From Cotesia glomerata (taxonomy: Eukaryota > Arthropoda > Insecta > Hymenoptera > Braconidae): a stretch of DNA of 64,000 bases. The stretch covers positions 8,935,813 through 8,999,812 of the forward strand of contig NC_058165.1 in assembly GCF_020080835.1 (NCBI RefSeq), given 5' to 3'. Position 1 is the stretch's first letter, and each line of letters begins with the position of its first letter. A program made the translations under genes and the position numbers. Positions 53,272 to 64,000 of the stretch are shown one piece after another. The notes below the pieces were generated by a model. That model was given only the letters and a program-made list of their open reading frames with translations. It did not search any database and was not told where the DNA came from.

Positions 53272-53294
53272 CCCCCCCCCCCCCCCCCCCCCCC
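53272..53294 (+). repeat. Poly-C run of 23
   Basis: Twenty-three consecutive C bases in an AT-rich setting; the complementary strand is a G run. It lies just before an acceptor-like GCTCAG. Confidence 0.9.
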
Positions 53295-53300
53295 GCTCAG

Positions 53301-53377
53301 GTTGCAGTATTCTCCTCAGCAGGAAGGCCTACTACTGAAATGCAGATGAGAAGAACAACTCTGGTGGCCAATCAGGG
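53301..53377 (+). other. Ab initio exon candidate behind a poly-C tract
   Basis: A run of 23 C followed by CGCTCAG-like acceptor sequence (AG at 53299-53300) precedes 77 nt open in the frame that would follow the phase-0 pan exon (VAVFSSAGRPTTEMQMRRTT...). The exon ends CAGGG|GTAAGT, a perfect donor at 53378. It lies 2.6 kb after the second ratchet-like site. The peptide matches nothing I know in TCF proteins, and the homopolymer makes the local assembly uncertain. Confidence 0.2.
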
Positions 53378-56300
53378 GTAAGTCCTATTTGAGCCGCGGC
53401 TTCGTTACTCTTTTACTTATTCGGAGATCTCTCACTTTTATATCTGTATCTGTACTGTATCCTATGGTACTATACTGAAAGGGATTTAGCCAGATTGGCT
53501 AAAAGGTCCTTTCATTAAACATTTCACTTTGTCTCATTCTTTTACGCTACATCTTTTATTTATCTTTTTTTAGTTCCGTTCCGTTCCATTTTCCTTCTAC
53601 TTCTTTTCTCTTCTACTCTCCACTCAAGTTTGTATTTTAAATGCTAATTGCTACTTTTCAATGGGCTGTGGTAGACTATTTGATTGTACGCAGGAGTGAG
53701 TTTTTAAAATAAAGTATAAAAGATAATTGTAAGGAATAATTAAAAAAATAAATTTTATAAAAATAAATTACCAAGGAGATTAAATTCGTTGCTAAATTAC
53801 AAAAACGTTTATATTTGAATGCGGCAAATATACATTTATAATTATGACTTATATGTTATTATATTCGTTTAAGTTTTTAAGCTGTTTACATTGTATAATA
53901 TTGTGTGTATTTTCCACTTCCTTTTCAGCATTCATATCTTCTTATCACTCGTCTTTGCTCTTTGTTGGCTCCAGTAATTAAATTAACCGTTTTCCGGACA
54001 ATCTAGCACTAATTTTAATGCTCTTTTCTTTCAACGAGTCACATTAAGAATCACCAAAGTAGCAAACTCGACGCCGATAGATAGATAGATTACTAAAATA
54101 ATGATGAATAAAAGTAGTCAGTGTGTAAAGGAAAAAAAAAACGTCATTATGTGTTAGAGGGCGGATTTAGTCAATGCGTGTATTCCTTTGTTAAAAACGG
54201 TCGGATAATAAAAGAAAATACCAATAGAGTCGAGAAAGATAATATATAACGAGGTTGTCGTTTTGTTACTTGTGGTAACCTAAGAACCAGGGAAGTCAAA
54301 AAGCTAAAAATAAACGATAACGCCTGGGTGGATGGAAAAAATGAAAAAATGTCGAAAATAAAAAGCCTGGATTCACTGTCACTGGTATGGCTGACGTCCA
54401 TGTATTTTAAACCCTTATCCCTTACCCTTATTTCTGGTTTATGCATGACGGATGCATATAAAAGACTCAAAAAAGTTTATAGAGAAACAGCCAAAGAACA
54501 CCCGGAAGAGAATTGAAAATTTTTCTTTTTCACCATCATTTTTAAAGGACAATTATTTTCTTGTCGTGGACTCCCTTTCTCTAGAGCACCGTCTAATCAG
54601 AGAATTAAAGCATGCCCAAGGCGTGTTCTTCTGGTGACAGAGAAAGAGAGAAAGCCAATTGTCTGGTTGCCACTGAAAAATTTTATCCTGGATGTATTTT
54701 TTAGCTGAAGTAAGAGACAAGGTAGTTAAAAGGCTGGACATTATTCACCAGTCTATAATGATGTCCCAGTCGTTCCCTTCCTGTCTGAAGTAACTCATTT
54801 CTGTGTAAATGTGTGAAAGTATGTTTTGTAAATGGAAATAAAAAAGTTCGATATGCAATTCATAAATTGAAACAACAGTTTAGTTTTTGAGCATTCGCGT
54901 AAATTGGTAAATTGACGAGAGGTTACGGAAACGCGGACTACCGCGGATGAGGTGTGGGGTGGTAATCAAGTAACTGCTGGCGAATAACTCGTCTCTAAAC
55001 TCATTGAAATAGTTGTTACCAAGTTGTGTAGTGGGCCAGCATCAAAGTTTGCATGCCTAGTTTGCTGTAGAATTTAACAACTACTACTACGGTAATGTGT
55101 ATCATGTTCACCAGAATCTAAATGCTAATTTGTGAGAATCGTTGTGACTATTTAACAATCGCAAACTCGTCTACTACCGGGCTTGGGGAGTGGTGGACTA
55201 TAAACTTTGTACAGTTAGGTCAGACATTATTATTACTTACATCATTAAAAAGTGTATCAAACAATTGTCGTATTGTGTCGTTAGTGTAACACTATTGGCA
55301 ACAACTGGTGTAAGAGTAGGAAGATCAAGCAGATCTCATCGGATTAAAAGTTTCGGAGAGACATAAATAAATGAGCTGCTGGGTACAATGGATCCAGAGA
55401 TGTGGAGTGAGGCAAAGACCGAGGGGAATAAAGATGGAATAGGAAGGTGGAAGCGAGTCGGTGTGTTTCGAACAACGAACGAACGAGGGACTAGCCGCTG
55501 GCTCCGGGTTTACGTATCCGCTCTTAGTATATTGGAAGCGAAGCAATCCCTCCATCTACCTCTGCTTTCTACCTCTAACTCTGATTCTCATTCTCATTCT
55601 CCAGATCCCTTGCTCGCCTGGACCCAATCCTCTCGACTGGTCTCTCTCGATTCCCCACACCCTAACTGCTACGTCCACAAAGACTGTCTCCTCTCTCTAT
55701 TCTTCAGGTTCTTGCTTCTCTCTCTTCCTTGGTTTGCTTGCTTACTTTTATTATATGCTGAATATACCAGATATATAGTCACCGGGTCTGCCGAAACCGT
55801 CCGCATTGCAATAGCGAAGTCTATTGGTAAAGTTTGCCAACACCCGGATCACCTTCGGATTAGCCATTTCGAGCAATATCGCCCATTCTTGTGGTTATCA
55901 TCAATGTAAAAAAATATAAATCCTTAGGTTTTATCCAAAATTCATTTACTGTATATTGTTCATTCAACAAAAGTTTAAATAAATCCTTCAATCGATTTAT
56001 TTCCATGAGCATAACAGAATCTTATAAGTACAGTTTATGTCATCTATTTCTTCGATTGGAATTTCTATTTCTTCAAAGTCACAAGTCAAGAATAATACCT
56101 GTAAACACTAGTAAAAGCACAGACGAATTGATTAAACTATATATGAGTGGAGCAGAAGAGCAGTGTATAAAACCAGCCACCAGCTTGAGACGAGGAATGG
56201 AATCGAGTATGGGAAACCGATAGACCAACCGAGATTGGATAGGATAGGAAACCTTCAAAGTAGATGAGCGAACTGTATATATCCAGCAATATCGGATCCT

Positions 56301-56970
56301 ATATGACGAGAGTGTATACGAAACGGGTTCTGGAAGGCTTAAACTCGGCATCCACTGATATGATGATGCACGTGAACCTTTTCAGCAAAATTATACTTTT
56401 CACGGTCTCAAGAGATCCGGAGGCCTCTTTCTCGCAGATCATTGTGGATCATACTACCAAGTGTTGTTCCCTCCTCCTGTCTGCCCTTCTCTTATCGCAA
56501 TAACGCTCAGTACACCTTTTACTACAGTTTTTATTCCCCACTTTGTTTTTTATGCAGATTGCCTGTGATTAACCCACGAGCTTCACTTAAACCTCGTTAT
56601 TATATACGCTAGTTCTGTAATAAGTTAAGAGCTAAATTATTATTAATTTATTGGACTTTTAAAAGTCGTTGATGTCTTGTGAAAAATAATATTTCATCTG
56701 TTATTTATGACAGTTTTTATTCTTTATTAATTTGAATACTCATCCACAGTAATAAATTCACGGGACCAGTCAAAGAAAAACATTTGTTAAAGGAATTTAT
56801 TAATTAAATCTTACTTTTAAATTGAAACAGATGAAACTTCTAAGTGAATAAACGTGGTTTTAACAATTTTCAAGTCATTAACAATTGTGTTTGGTGATTA
56901 TTTTAAGTGTTAAACTGTAACCAGAGGACATTAAATTTCACGAGGTGATGAACAAATGATCTAGTATGGT

Positions 56971-56979
56971 CCTTTGATC
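56971..56979 (+). promoter_or_regulatory. Perfect TCF/LEF binding-site match
   Basis: CCTTTGATC matches the HMG-domain consensus SCTTTGATS exactly. It lies in the presumed intron of pan itself. One such 9-mer is expected by chance in a window of this size, so function is unproven. Confidence 0.25.
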
Positions 56980-57807
56980 AACCTGACAGAAAATTTAATC
57001 AACTGTAATACTCTGGGTTTTTAGTTTTATTCATTTATTTATTTAGTTTATTTGGCATTACATCTCCATTAAATGATTCAAATAAAATACTAGTCTATCT
57101 GCAGACTAAGTAACATCACCCGGAGATCGTTGGCTTTGACATTCGATATGTTGCGAACAAAGCTGGAAAAAAAAAATTACACCCGAGAAAAAACTAGTAT
57201 GAGAGATACAATATATATTTGACTAACGGAATGGAGGCTAACAGGAAAAACCCAGAGGAGGGTTGAGAATAACGTATTCGAGTGTTTCTGAGTATCCGTG
57301 AGGGGTTGGACTAGGAGTTTGGGGTGGATCCTACGGCTAGATATATTTTCCTATACGCGTTCATTCGCTTTACTTTTCTCCAATAAATCTACGCCTGGAA
57401 TTCCAAAAATGTCAAAATGAAAAACGAGAAGAAAAAATATTGAAACTGTTTCATATAAAATAGAAAAAAAAAGTAGCTTTCTATTACTGCTGTATTTATT
57501 CTAACATTTTTTTTTTTTTTTTAAGGCAATTTATCCGTGAAATGACGATAGTAAGACTTGTCTCTTAGTCCTCGTTATTTTTAGCCGATGGAAGCAAAAA
57601 AGCATCCAGATCTCAGTATCTCAAGCCGAAAGCTTTTCTCCATCCAAAAGCTCTCTCGTTTCTGGGATCGCGACATACAACACTGCGATTTACAGAAATA
57701 TCACGTGGATTTAGCGCGTAATATTTTTTCTATCTTTTATATATTTCACAGCAGTTCTTCATTCGATACTCTCGATCACGATATTAAGACTATTAATATA
57801 CATTTTT

Positions 57808-57969
57808 AACTTCCCGCTAAGAAAATCAAAGATTTTCAAAAATCGGGAAGTTATTGGTTTTACCCCGTTTTTCGAAAATCGAGTTTTCATCAGATCTCGA
57901 CGTTATGAGGTCCTAGAAAGCTTCCCTGACTATTCCCGCGATGGTGTCTGTATGTCTGTATATATGTAT

Positions 57970-58035
<66 letters not shown>

Positions 58036-58651
58036 ATGTATGTAAACCTCTTATAACTTTTGAACGGCTTGACCGATTTCATCGCGGTTGACGCCATTCG
58101 AAAGTTTTGGACTGAACTTAGATTTTGAATACGATTTGGACCGATTTGGACTAGTAGATTTTGAGAAATCTCGAAAAAACTACGAAAAAATTTTTTTTTC
58201 AAATGTGGTTTTTCTCTAATAACTTTTAAATGGCTTGATCGATCAATTCCAAAAACCAATCAGCTGTTACCATCGAAAAACCACGTCGATCGTCACCAAG
58301 CCGGTCAAAATCGGTTGATTTGTTTATGAGTTATCGTTGACAAAAAAAATTGAAGTGTTTTTTTTTTTTCAAATTACACCGAAGTTTCCGGTCTGATCAA
58401 TTTGTGTTCAAAAGTATTTTATAGAATTTGAAAAACTGCGTCGAATGCTACTAACCACGTGAAAATCGGTTCATTCATTCAAAAGTTATTCCGGTTTGAA
58501 AATTCAAAAAATAGTGTTTTATTAAGCTTCTATTAGACTTTTGAGCTCGGAGAGCTCAAAATTACACGAAAATTATATTTTTGAGCTCGAAGAGCTCAAA
58601 AACGTAATAAGTGCAATTTTGAACGCTTAGTTATGAAAGTAGCGGGAAGTT
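57808..58651. mobile_element. 844-bp inverted-repeat element carrying a (GT)n tract
   Basis: The element begins AACTTCCCGCT (57808-57818) and ends AGCGGGAAGTT (58641-58651), an 11-bp perfect terminal inverted repeat. The 5' end also folds on itself: AACTTCCCG (57808-57816) pairs with CGGGAAGTT (57844-57852), and GAAAATC/GATTTTC pair inside that loop. A (GT)n tract lies at 57975-58034. Near the right end two 20-base palindromic units, TTGAGCTCggAGAGCTCAAA and a one-base variant, are spaced 40 bases apart (58541 and 58581). I see no clean target duplication and no transposase. The sequence resembles a dispersed repeat I believe is common in hymenopteran genomes, but I cannot name it. Confidence 0.65.
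57975..58034 (+). repeat. (GT)n microsatellite inside the inverted-repeat element
   Basis: About 30 GT units inside the element at 57808-58651, preceded by GTAT units from which it may have expanded. Confidence 0.95.
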
Positions 58652-60009
58652 GTAGGGATGGCCTTCAGAGTCAACCGTTTTCCTAATTTTTTTACGTATA
58701 TTTATTCCATTCGCGATGACAATTGATAGTACAAAAACGTTAAAATTTTTTTAAACTTGCCGAGCTTTTATTCTTAACACATTGTGAATAATGATAAAAT
58801 GTTTTTATAAATTAGAATAGAAGCTGATCCAAAAAAAAAAGGAGGGGAATATGTGATATCACAGTACGGGGAGAGATAACGATCGGGAATATTAGTTTCA
58901 ACGTTGGTTCGTTTGAATTTCCATCGCTGTAGGGCATGCCAATGTTAATTATTTTTTTTTTTTTGCTCTTTATATTATCTCTTTTCTCACTCTAGTAATA
59001 CACTCCATAGAATCACATCTAGTCGATAGAATCGCGATACTGTGAATGTGAATAGATTTTGTCCGTGGTTTTTACTTGCTACTAAATCCACGAAAGTAAT
59101 CTCAATATGAGTTGGATAGTAGTGCAGTGGGTTTCCTTCTTTATTTTTTTTTCTAATTTTACGTAGCTTTCGCAAAATCTCAATGTCTATAGCTCGGGGT
59201 GGCTATTCACCAAGCGGATCTATTCAAACGAGCATAAAAACACAGACATCAAATTTTTACGAGTGGGTTTATCCTAGAAAAAAGAGCCAGCTTGGTTTTA
59301 TGAATGTTCGCTGATATTAAGGTAACCCAGAGAGAGAACGAGTAAGAAAGGCCGACCCCAAAAATGATGCAGGTGGTTTCATATTTCTATTCGTTTTGTA
59401 TACGTCAAACCCGGTGGGGATTTTGCCACCTGCAGGCTTAGGGTTCAAGATTAAATTCTATTCAGTTGATTTGACTTGTGAGCTGCATTAAAGAACATTA
59501 GAGTTATTAACGAATTTTAACACCAAAACCTGGTTGTTCATACAAACGCAAAAGACTGAATGGAATTAAATAAAAAAAGAAGCTGCTGAAGTGGGTATAA
59601 AGTCTTGCTCATTAGTAGTTGCTAGTATTAACACCTTTTCTAAAACTGAATCGCTACAAAACATCCCACGTTCTAAGTATCTATTCAACCGTAATATTCT
59701 ATTCAATTATATTTCTTGATTTAATTGCATGTAGGGTGAAAACCGAGAAAACATGAATAATTGTTGTAAATGTCGACGAAAAGTTTGACCTGGACATTGA
59801 CAATGCTGAAGATTGACATTTTGAGAATAAAATAAAATTTGATATTCGATATGTGTACTGTAGATAAATGAGGATAAAAGGAAGAGAAGAGAAGAGGAGA
59901 GGAGAGTAGAGTAGAAAAAAAGAAAAGGAAATAACGATATAGAAATAACAAAAAGAAAGGTAACGGAAGAAGAGAGATAGGTTCCTCGCACCCCGGGATA
60001 GTGTCGTTC

Positions 60010-60200
60010 AACGAAGTCGTCGGGACGTTTAATTGAATTTCGCTCGCTCGACGATTGCGCGTTTGAAGTTTCTCCGTTCCTTTTGCCCCGGGTCTATCCG
60101 CGATCCCGGGTCAACGGTAGCTCATACTACCAATACCCGGTTTTCGAAGACTACCATGGCTACGACAACGACCGGGCCATACGGGAAGAAGGAGAGAAAT
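60010..60200. other. CpG-rich patch
   Basis: About 20 CpG dinucleotides occur in roughly 190 bases, including CTCGCTCGACGATTGCGCG and a repeated CCCGGGT/TCCCGGGTC. This is far denser than the surrounding AT-rich DNA. Unmethylated CpG-dense patches in long introns can mark internal promoters or enhancers. No TATA box or start exon is evident, and the frame here (Thr/Lys-rich) is not recognised. Confidence 0.3.
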
Positions 60201-61629
60201 CGTAAAAGCAAGCAAGCAAGTCGGAGAGACATTTGAAATCCCGAGGACGCAGAGATAAAAATAAATCGGCTTTAGCAGGGCTTCTGCGACAAGAAGTAGA
60301 CGACAAGAGAAGTAGAAAAAAAATATATGAAATAAAATAAGAAGAGAGTAAGATAGGTCTCCGTGCCGTGAGGGGTTATTCTTAATATTTGTAAGGTTTT
60401 CATCTTTACGACTGTGTAGCCCCGGGGAAAACTGTAAAACGAACTAAGCAAAAAGGATAAGATGGAAAATCGACCAGGATACCTTCCGGTTTGCCAGTAA
60501 GGGAAGATAACACAAAATAATAAATAATAAAATATGAAATAGGAAAATCCCAGAGAATCCAGGATTATAGGTGGCTAAAGACGCTGACGTAAATCTTGGG
60601 ATGATCTACTAGTCAATAAAACACCTTTAATGTATCGTATGAAAAGTCGCAGTCATTTAAAAGGAAAACGTTCACCAAACATTGATTGAAACAGTTAAAC
60701 AGTCTGTGTTCCGTTCACGCTTGTTAATCCCCATCTGGTTGATAACTGAAAACACCCGAATGCCCGTCGGCTGTGAGACCCGCGAGTGGATTTGGCCAGC
60801 AGTCCAAACCAGAGAGAACTGGAGACTCAAGGCATGTGTGGATATGTATGTTATGCTGTTGAACATATATACTTCCCATTTGAAAGCATCACCCGGAGCT
60901 CACGGCAACATAACTAATTACCTGATCTCACTCGCTACCAACTAAGTTCCGTGGTGAAGGGGCCAATGTGCTAGTGAGAAAGGATAGAGGACGTGTATTA
61001 AACCGCCACTGAATATACGAATATACTACGTACTACAGATATACAACCACCCGTACTAGCTGGATGGATGATGAGCGAAACAAGAATATACTGTGTTAGT
61101 AAATGAGGGTGTTGTAACCCCTTCAGTTTCTGTACTCTATAGGTTCTGGTGCTGACACCAAAGCCTCCTCACTACACTACTGTAGATGCCAGCCAACGCA
61201 ATACAACTTTACAGCTCGCAGCACATTTCATCGTGGATTTTGGTTATTCTGCGAGAACGGCCTTTATTTTATACATCTATGAGTTTCGTTTAACATATAG
61301 TCAGTAGTATGAAAGTAAAAATACTTGGAAATTACCACTGGGAAATGGGAAAATGTAAATTTTATGCATAACATATACATTTAAGATCCTCACAAGCAAA
61401 AAAGTTGCTTGAGAAAATATTTCCTGTAATCTATTTTACTTATTATTGCAATAATAGATGAAGCGAATGATTGTAAAGATAGAGTTTCTTTTTTTTTCTT
61501 TTTCTTCATCTTTAAGTACATGAATGATTTGGGATTAGAATTTTGAGTGAGTGAGGGTGGAAGTTGCATGGTATGCGAATAAAAATGTAGATTCTAAACT
61601 TAGGTATTGGGAAAAACGGGATCCAATAA

Positions 61630-61650
61630 ATATATATATATATATATATA
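61630..61650 (+). repeat. Short (AT)n run
   Basis: About ten AT units. Confidence 0.85.
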
Positions 61651-63534
61651 AGCGTTTGGTTGAACCAAAGACCAGAAGCAACCTCGCAAAGCCAAAGTTC
61701 CATCAGAGAGAAAGAGGACAAGAGTAAATCGATCGGATTTTCCAATCTCCCTCATACCACCGTTTCGGTCTATACGGACTGTATTTGAATTCCAATGTCG
61801 GTGGATGCTGAAGCGCATAGTTGTCTAGGTAGCAGTATGGACAAACTCTATCTCTCTCAATCTCTCTGGTGTTAGCATAACACTAACATCCTGATTCTCT
61901 GCTAGCGTAACAGTAGTAGAAGCAGCAGCAGCTATGTCCGCCGCTGCAGTGAAATGTCGGTAGATAGTAGCTAGATACATCACATCTACCACCCACTCTG
62001 GTTTCTCTTGCAGCGGCACTCTGGCATGTATCCGCACACAGAGGATCAACACCAACGTGGCCTATCTCTATGCAGACAATCCTGTGCGCGTAGTTGCGAC
62101 CGGCGCTGCGATTGAATGCTAGGAATTTCATCATGAGTTTGAGTCGAGAGTGAAGGGGCCAAAGGGGGGGTCACAAGCGGTGGCAGTAACAGCACCAGCA
62201 GCAATAGCAATAGCTGTGTGGATGTGGAGAGATCGGGAATAGAACAGGGAGACGAGCGAGTACCGCCCTCGGCCACCCCCTTAGCAGCCCCTGGTGAGAG
62301 CGATAGACGATGAGAAAGAGAGAACTAGAGAGCCAGAGAGAACGGGGCCAGAGCCCCTTACTTAGCAGTGGCCGTTCCAATCATGATTCCACGCTGCACC
62401 GTTTGAAGTCTCGATTGAAAAGGGGCGGAGGATTGACTAAAGAACGAGTCCTGGTTATATCGACTATCCCAGAGCAATCCACGCTCAAGCTTACTTCTCG
62501 GTGTATCTATGTGACCCAACGCGTGCATACATATGTATATTTCGTGGGGTTTGTTTGTGGGACAGAGGAGAGTCGAGGGTGGAGGGTTAGGCGCTCCAGT
62601 GAGTGGACCCGACTGCATGGGTGATATCCTAGCACAAACACTACCCGAAGGTCCAAACTCGTCCGCGTAATGCTATATATCCGGAGATATCCCCGGGAAA
62701 TTTGAGAAGAGTCTGTATCTCAAATACTGCTTAATCTGGGCACCGTCAATTATTTTAATTTTTAATTAGAAAAAAAGTATCACCCCTTTCTTACTGATTG
62801 TTAATTTTGCTATGGCAAAACTCGTTTTGTTATTTTCTCCAGGCAGCAATGTCGCTCTTTAGTCCTGAATGTTATCAAAAGCTACATCACATCTCGCTAA
62901 TCGTTCGTTTACGTTCAGAACCTGGTGTGATCAACGCTGTCACCGTTATTACGTCATTTAATAACACATCTACGCTATAATTTCAGTGAGATTACCCCGT
63001 GATGTAATATCCACGGCTACTTTATAGTTATAACTGAAATAAAACTGAAGCATATATATTCTTTTTATATATTATATATACACATACAAAGGAGAACCTA
63101 CGGACGTCTAACATGAGGCCTTCGATGAAGTGATACGTCGAGGGTTGATGCATGAATGAATCGAAAAGCAAAGGGTGTATCGAGATGCTATCGCACGTCT
63201 CTTTGTGATCGCAATCCAGTCAATGTGTGCACTTACTCAGAATCTAATAGACCTGGTGAAAAGCACCCCGGTTGAAGGATCCGAGGGGGTTGATACGGTC
63301 CATTTTGATAATAAGGCGTTTCTCAATCTATCACCCCCTCGTATCTTTTTCTCCTACACTTACATCATTTGTAATTGTTCTGGGTCAAGATAAACTCTAG
63401 TACAATGGACTTTCACAGTTTTTATTATATGCACTACCGGACAATCCAGCTTTTGTCGAAGGCAAAGGGCGCCCTTGAATAAAAATATTCGATCAAGTGA
63501 TCTTATATTTTTTTCCCACTGTATATGTTATCTG

Positions 63535-63556
63535 TTTTTTTTTTTTTTTTTTTTTT
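63535..63556 (+). repeat. Poly-T run of 22
   Basis: Twenty-two T bases followed by GTGAGG. Despite the pyrimidine tract there is no AG, so it is not a splice acceptor. Confidence 0.9.
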
Positions 63557-64000
63557 GTGAGGACAAAGGTTTAAGAATCAACAAGTGAATCGTCATTGAA
63601 TATCCGATCATATGAGATCTGATGCCCCCCTTGGTTGCTTATAAATAATAAATGTTCATATACCCGATGTAACTATAAAATCTCTCGTATTTTTGGCATT
63701 TCTCTCAATTCTATTACACACTCGGTAAGCAAAGGTCCGTCACAGGTGCTTCCACATGACTTTCCTCGTATTGTATGATTGCGAAATTCCACATTGCAAA
63801 GGGATCAATTGAAAGACAGGAATGACCTATCGGTGTTAGTTTTAATGCAATTTATGAAAAAATATTAAAGATAAGGAATTAAAAGTGCGGATATCATTAA
63901 AATCCAAAAACTGTATGCATATAAAACAAAAGTATGAGTAAAAAATATGGAAAGTGACTTATAAAGAAAAGGCTTAAGAAAGAGAGGATGCGAGGAGAGG

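Larger units (their letters stand above)
50686..64000 (+). other. Long pan intron, third segment (continues past the window)
   Basis: About 13.3 kb follow the second ratchet-like junction and run off the window. No exon of the HMG domain appears. Contents: a (GA)n tract (51716-51780), a run of 23 C directly before an acceptor-like AG (53272-53300), an 844-bp inverted-repeat element (57808-58651), a perfect TCF consensus site (56971-56979), a CpG-rich patch (60010-60200), an AT run (61630-61650) and a T run (63535-63556). Exon candidates are at 51953-52029 and 53301-53377. If pan exons resume on this strand, they lie beyond base 64000. Confidence 0.5.

Noticed and set aside
55680..55710. Pyrimidine tract with CTTCAG|GTTCTT, checked as a third ratchet site
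   Set aside because: GTTCTT does not match a 5' splice site, so a recursive junction would not regenerate a donor.
55388..55909. Longest open frame in the window, 173 codons on the + strand
   Set aside because: It runs through a pyrimidine-rich tract with CT-type repeats. The Leu/Ser-rich product has no recognisable domain, and no splice or start context sets it apart.
57020..57160. Possible second LINE tail (TTTATTCATTTATTTATTT followed by unique sequence)
   Set aside because: No coding remnant or alignment to the 2199-2610 element is visible; probably simple TTTA-rich DNA.
1..64000. CRISPR arrays, bacterial operons, viral genes
   Set aside because: No regularly spaced direct repeats, no dense long reading frames and no recognisable viral proteins; the window is eukaryotic intronic DNA.

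Overview
This 64-kb window reads as non-coding DNA from an insect nuclear genome. It is AT-rich, contains many microsatellites, has no long open reading frames and no bacterial gene spacing. The only coding sequence I can name is one short spliced exon at 8799-8902 on the + strand. It encodes 34 codons including SFNMGYLVSPYPYPNG and ending IPVSM, which I recognise as the segment after the beta-catenin-binding region of Pangolin/TCF, the HMG-box effector of Wnt signalling. Its splice sites are intact. A hymenopteran (possibly a parasitoid wasp) is my best guess for the host, from the exon and the general character of the DNA, but the sequence alone does not prove it.

Layout: 1-8798 is most simply intron upstream of the pan exon. 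It holds a 5'-truncated non-LTR retrotransposon (2199-2610, minus strand), purine-rich tracts and a CpG-rich patch near 7190-7350 with a strong, phase-matched splice donor. From 8903 to the window end I find no later pan exon (no HMG box, no C-clamp), so the downstream intron appears to be longer than 55 kb.

Within that intron are two sites where a 3' splice site abuts a 5' splice site with no exon between them: TTTGTTTCAG|GTGAGT at 25006/25007 and TTGTGATTTCAG|GTAAGT at 50685/50686. They have the form of recursive-splicing (ratchet) points and cut the intron into pieces of about 16.1 kb, 25.7 kb and more than 13 kb. I consider this the most interesting regulatory architecture in the window.

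The intron also carries transposon insertions that can be delimited from the sequence: a 166-bp pogo-like MITE (20408-20573), a 959-bp TA-flanked MITE (47568-48526), a tRNA-derived SINE with an A tail and a 17-bp target-site duplication (48567-48816), and an 844-bp inverted-repeat element carrying a (GT)n tract (57808-58651). Simple repeats are frequent. Several ab initio exon candidates with good splice signals are listed at low confidence. The remaining reading frames look like chance products of low-complexity DNA.
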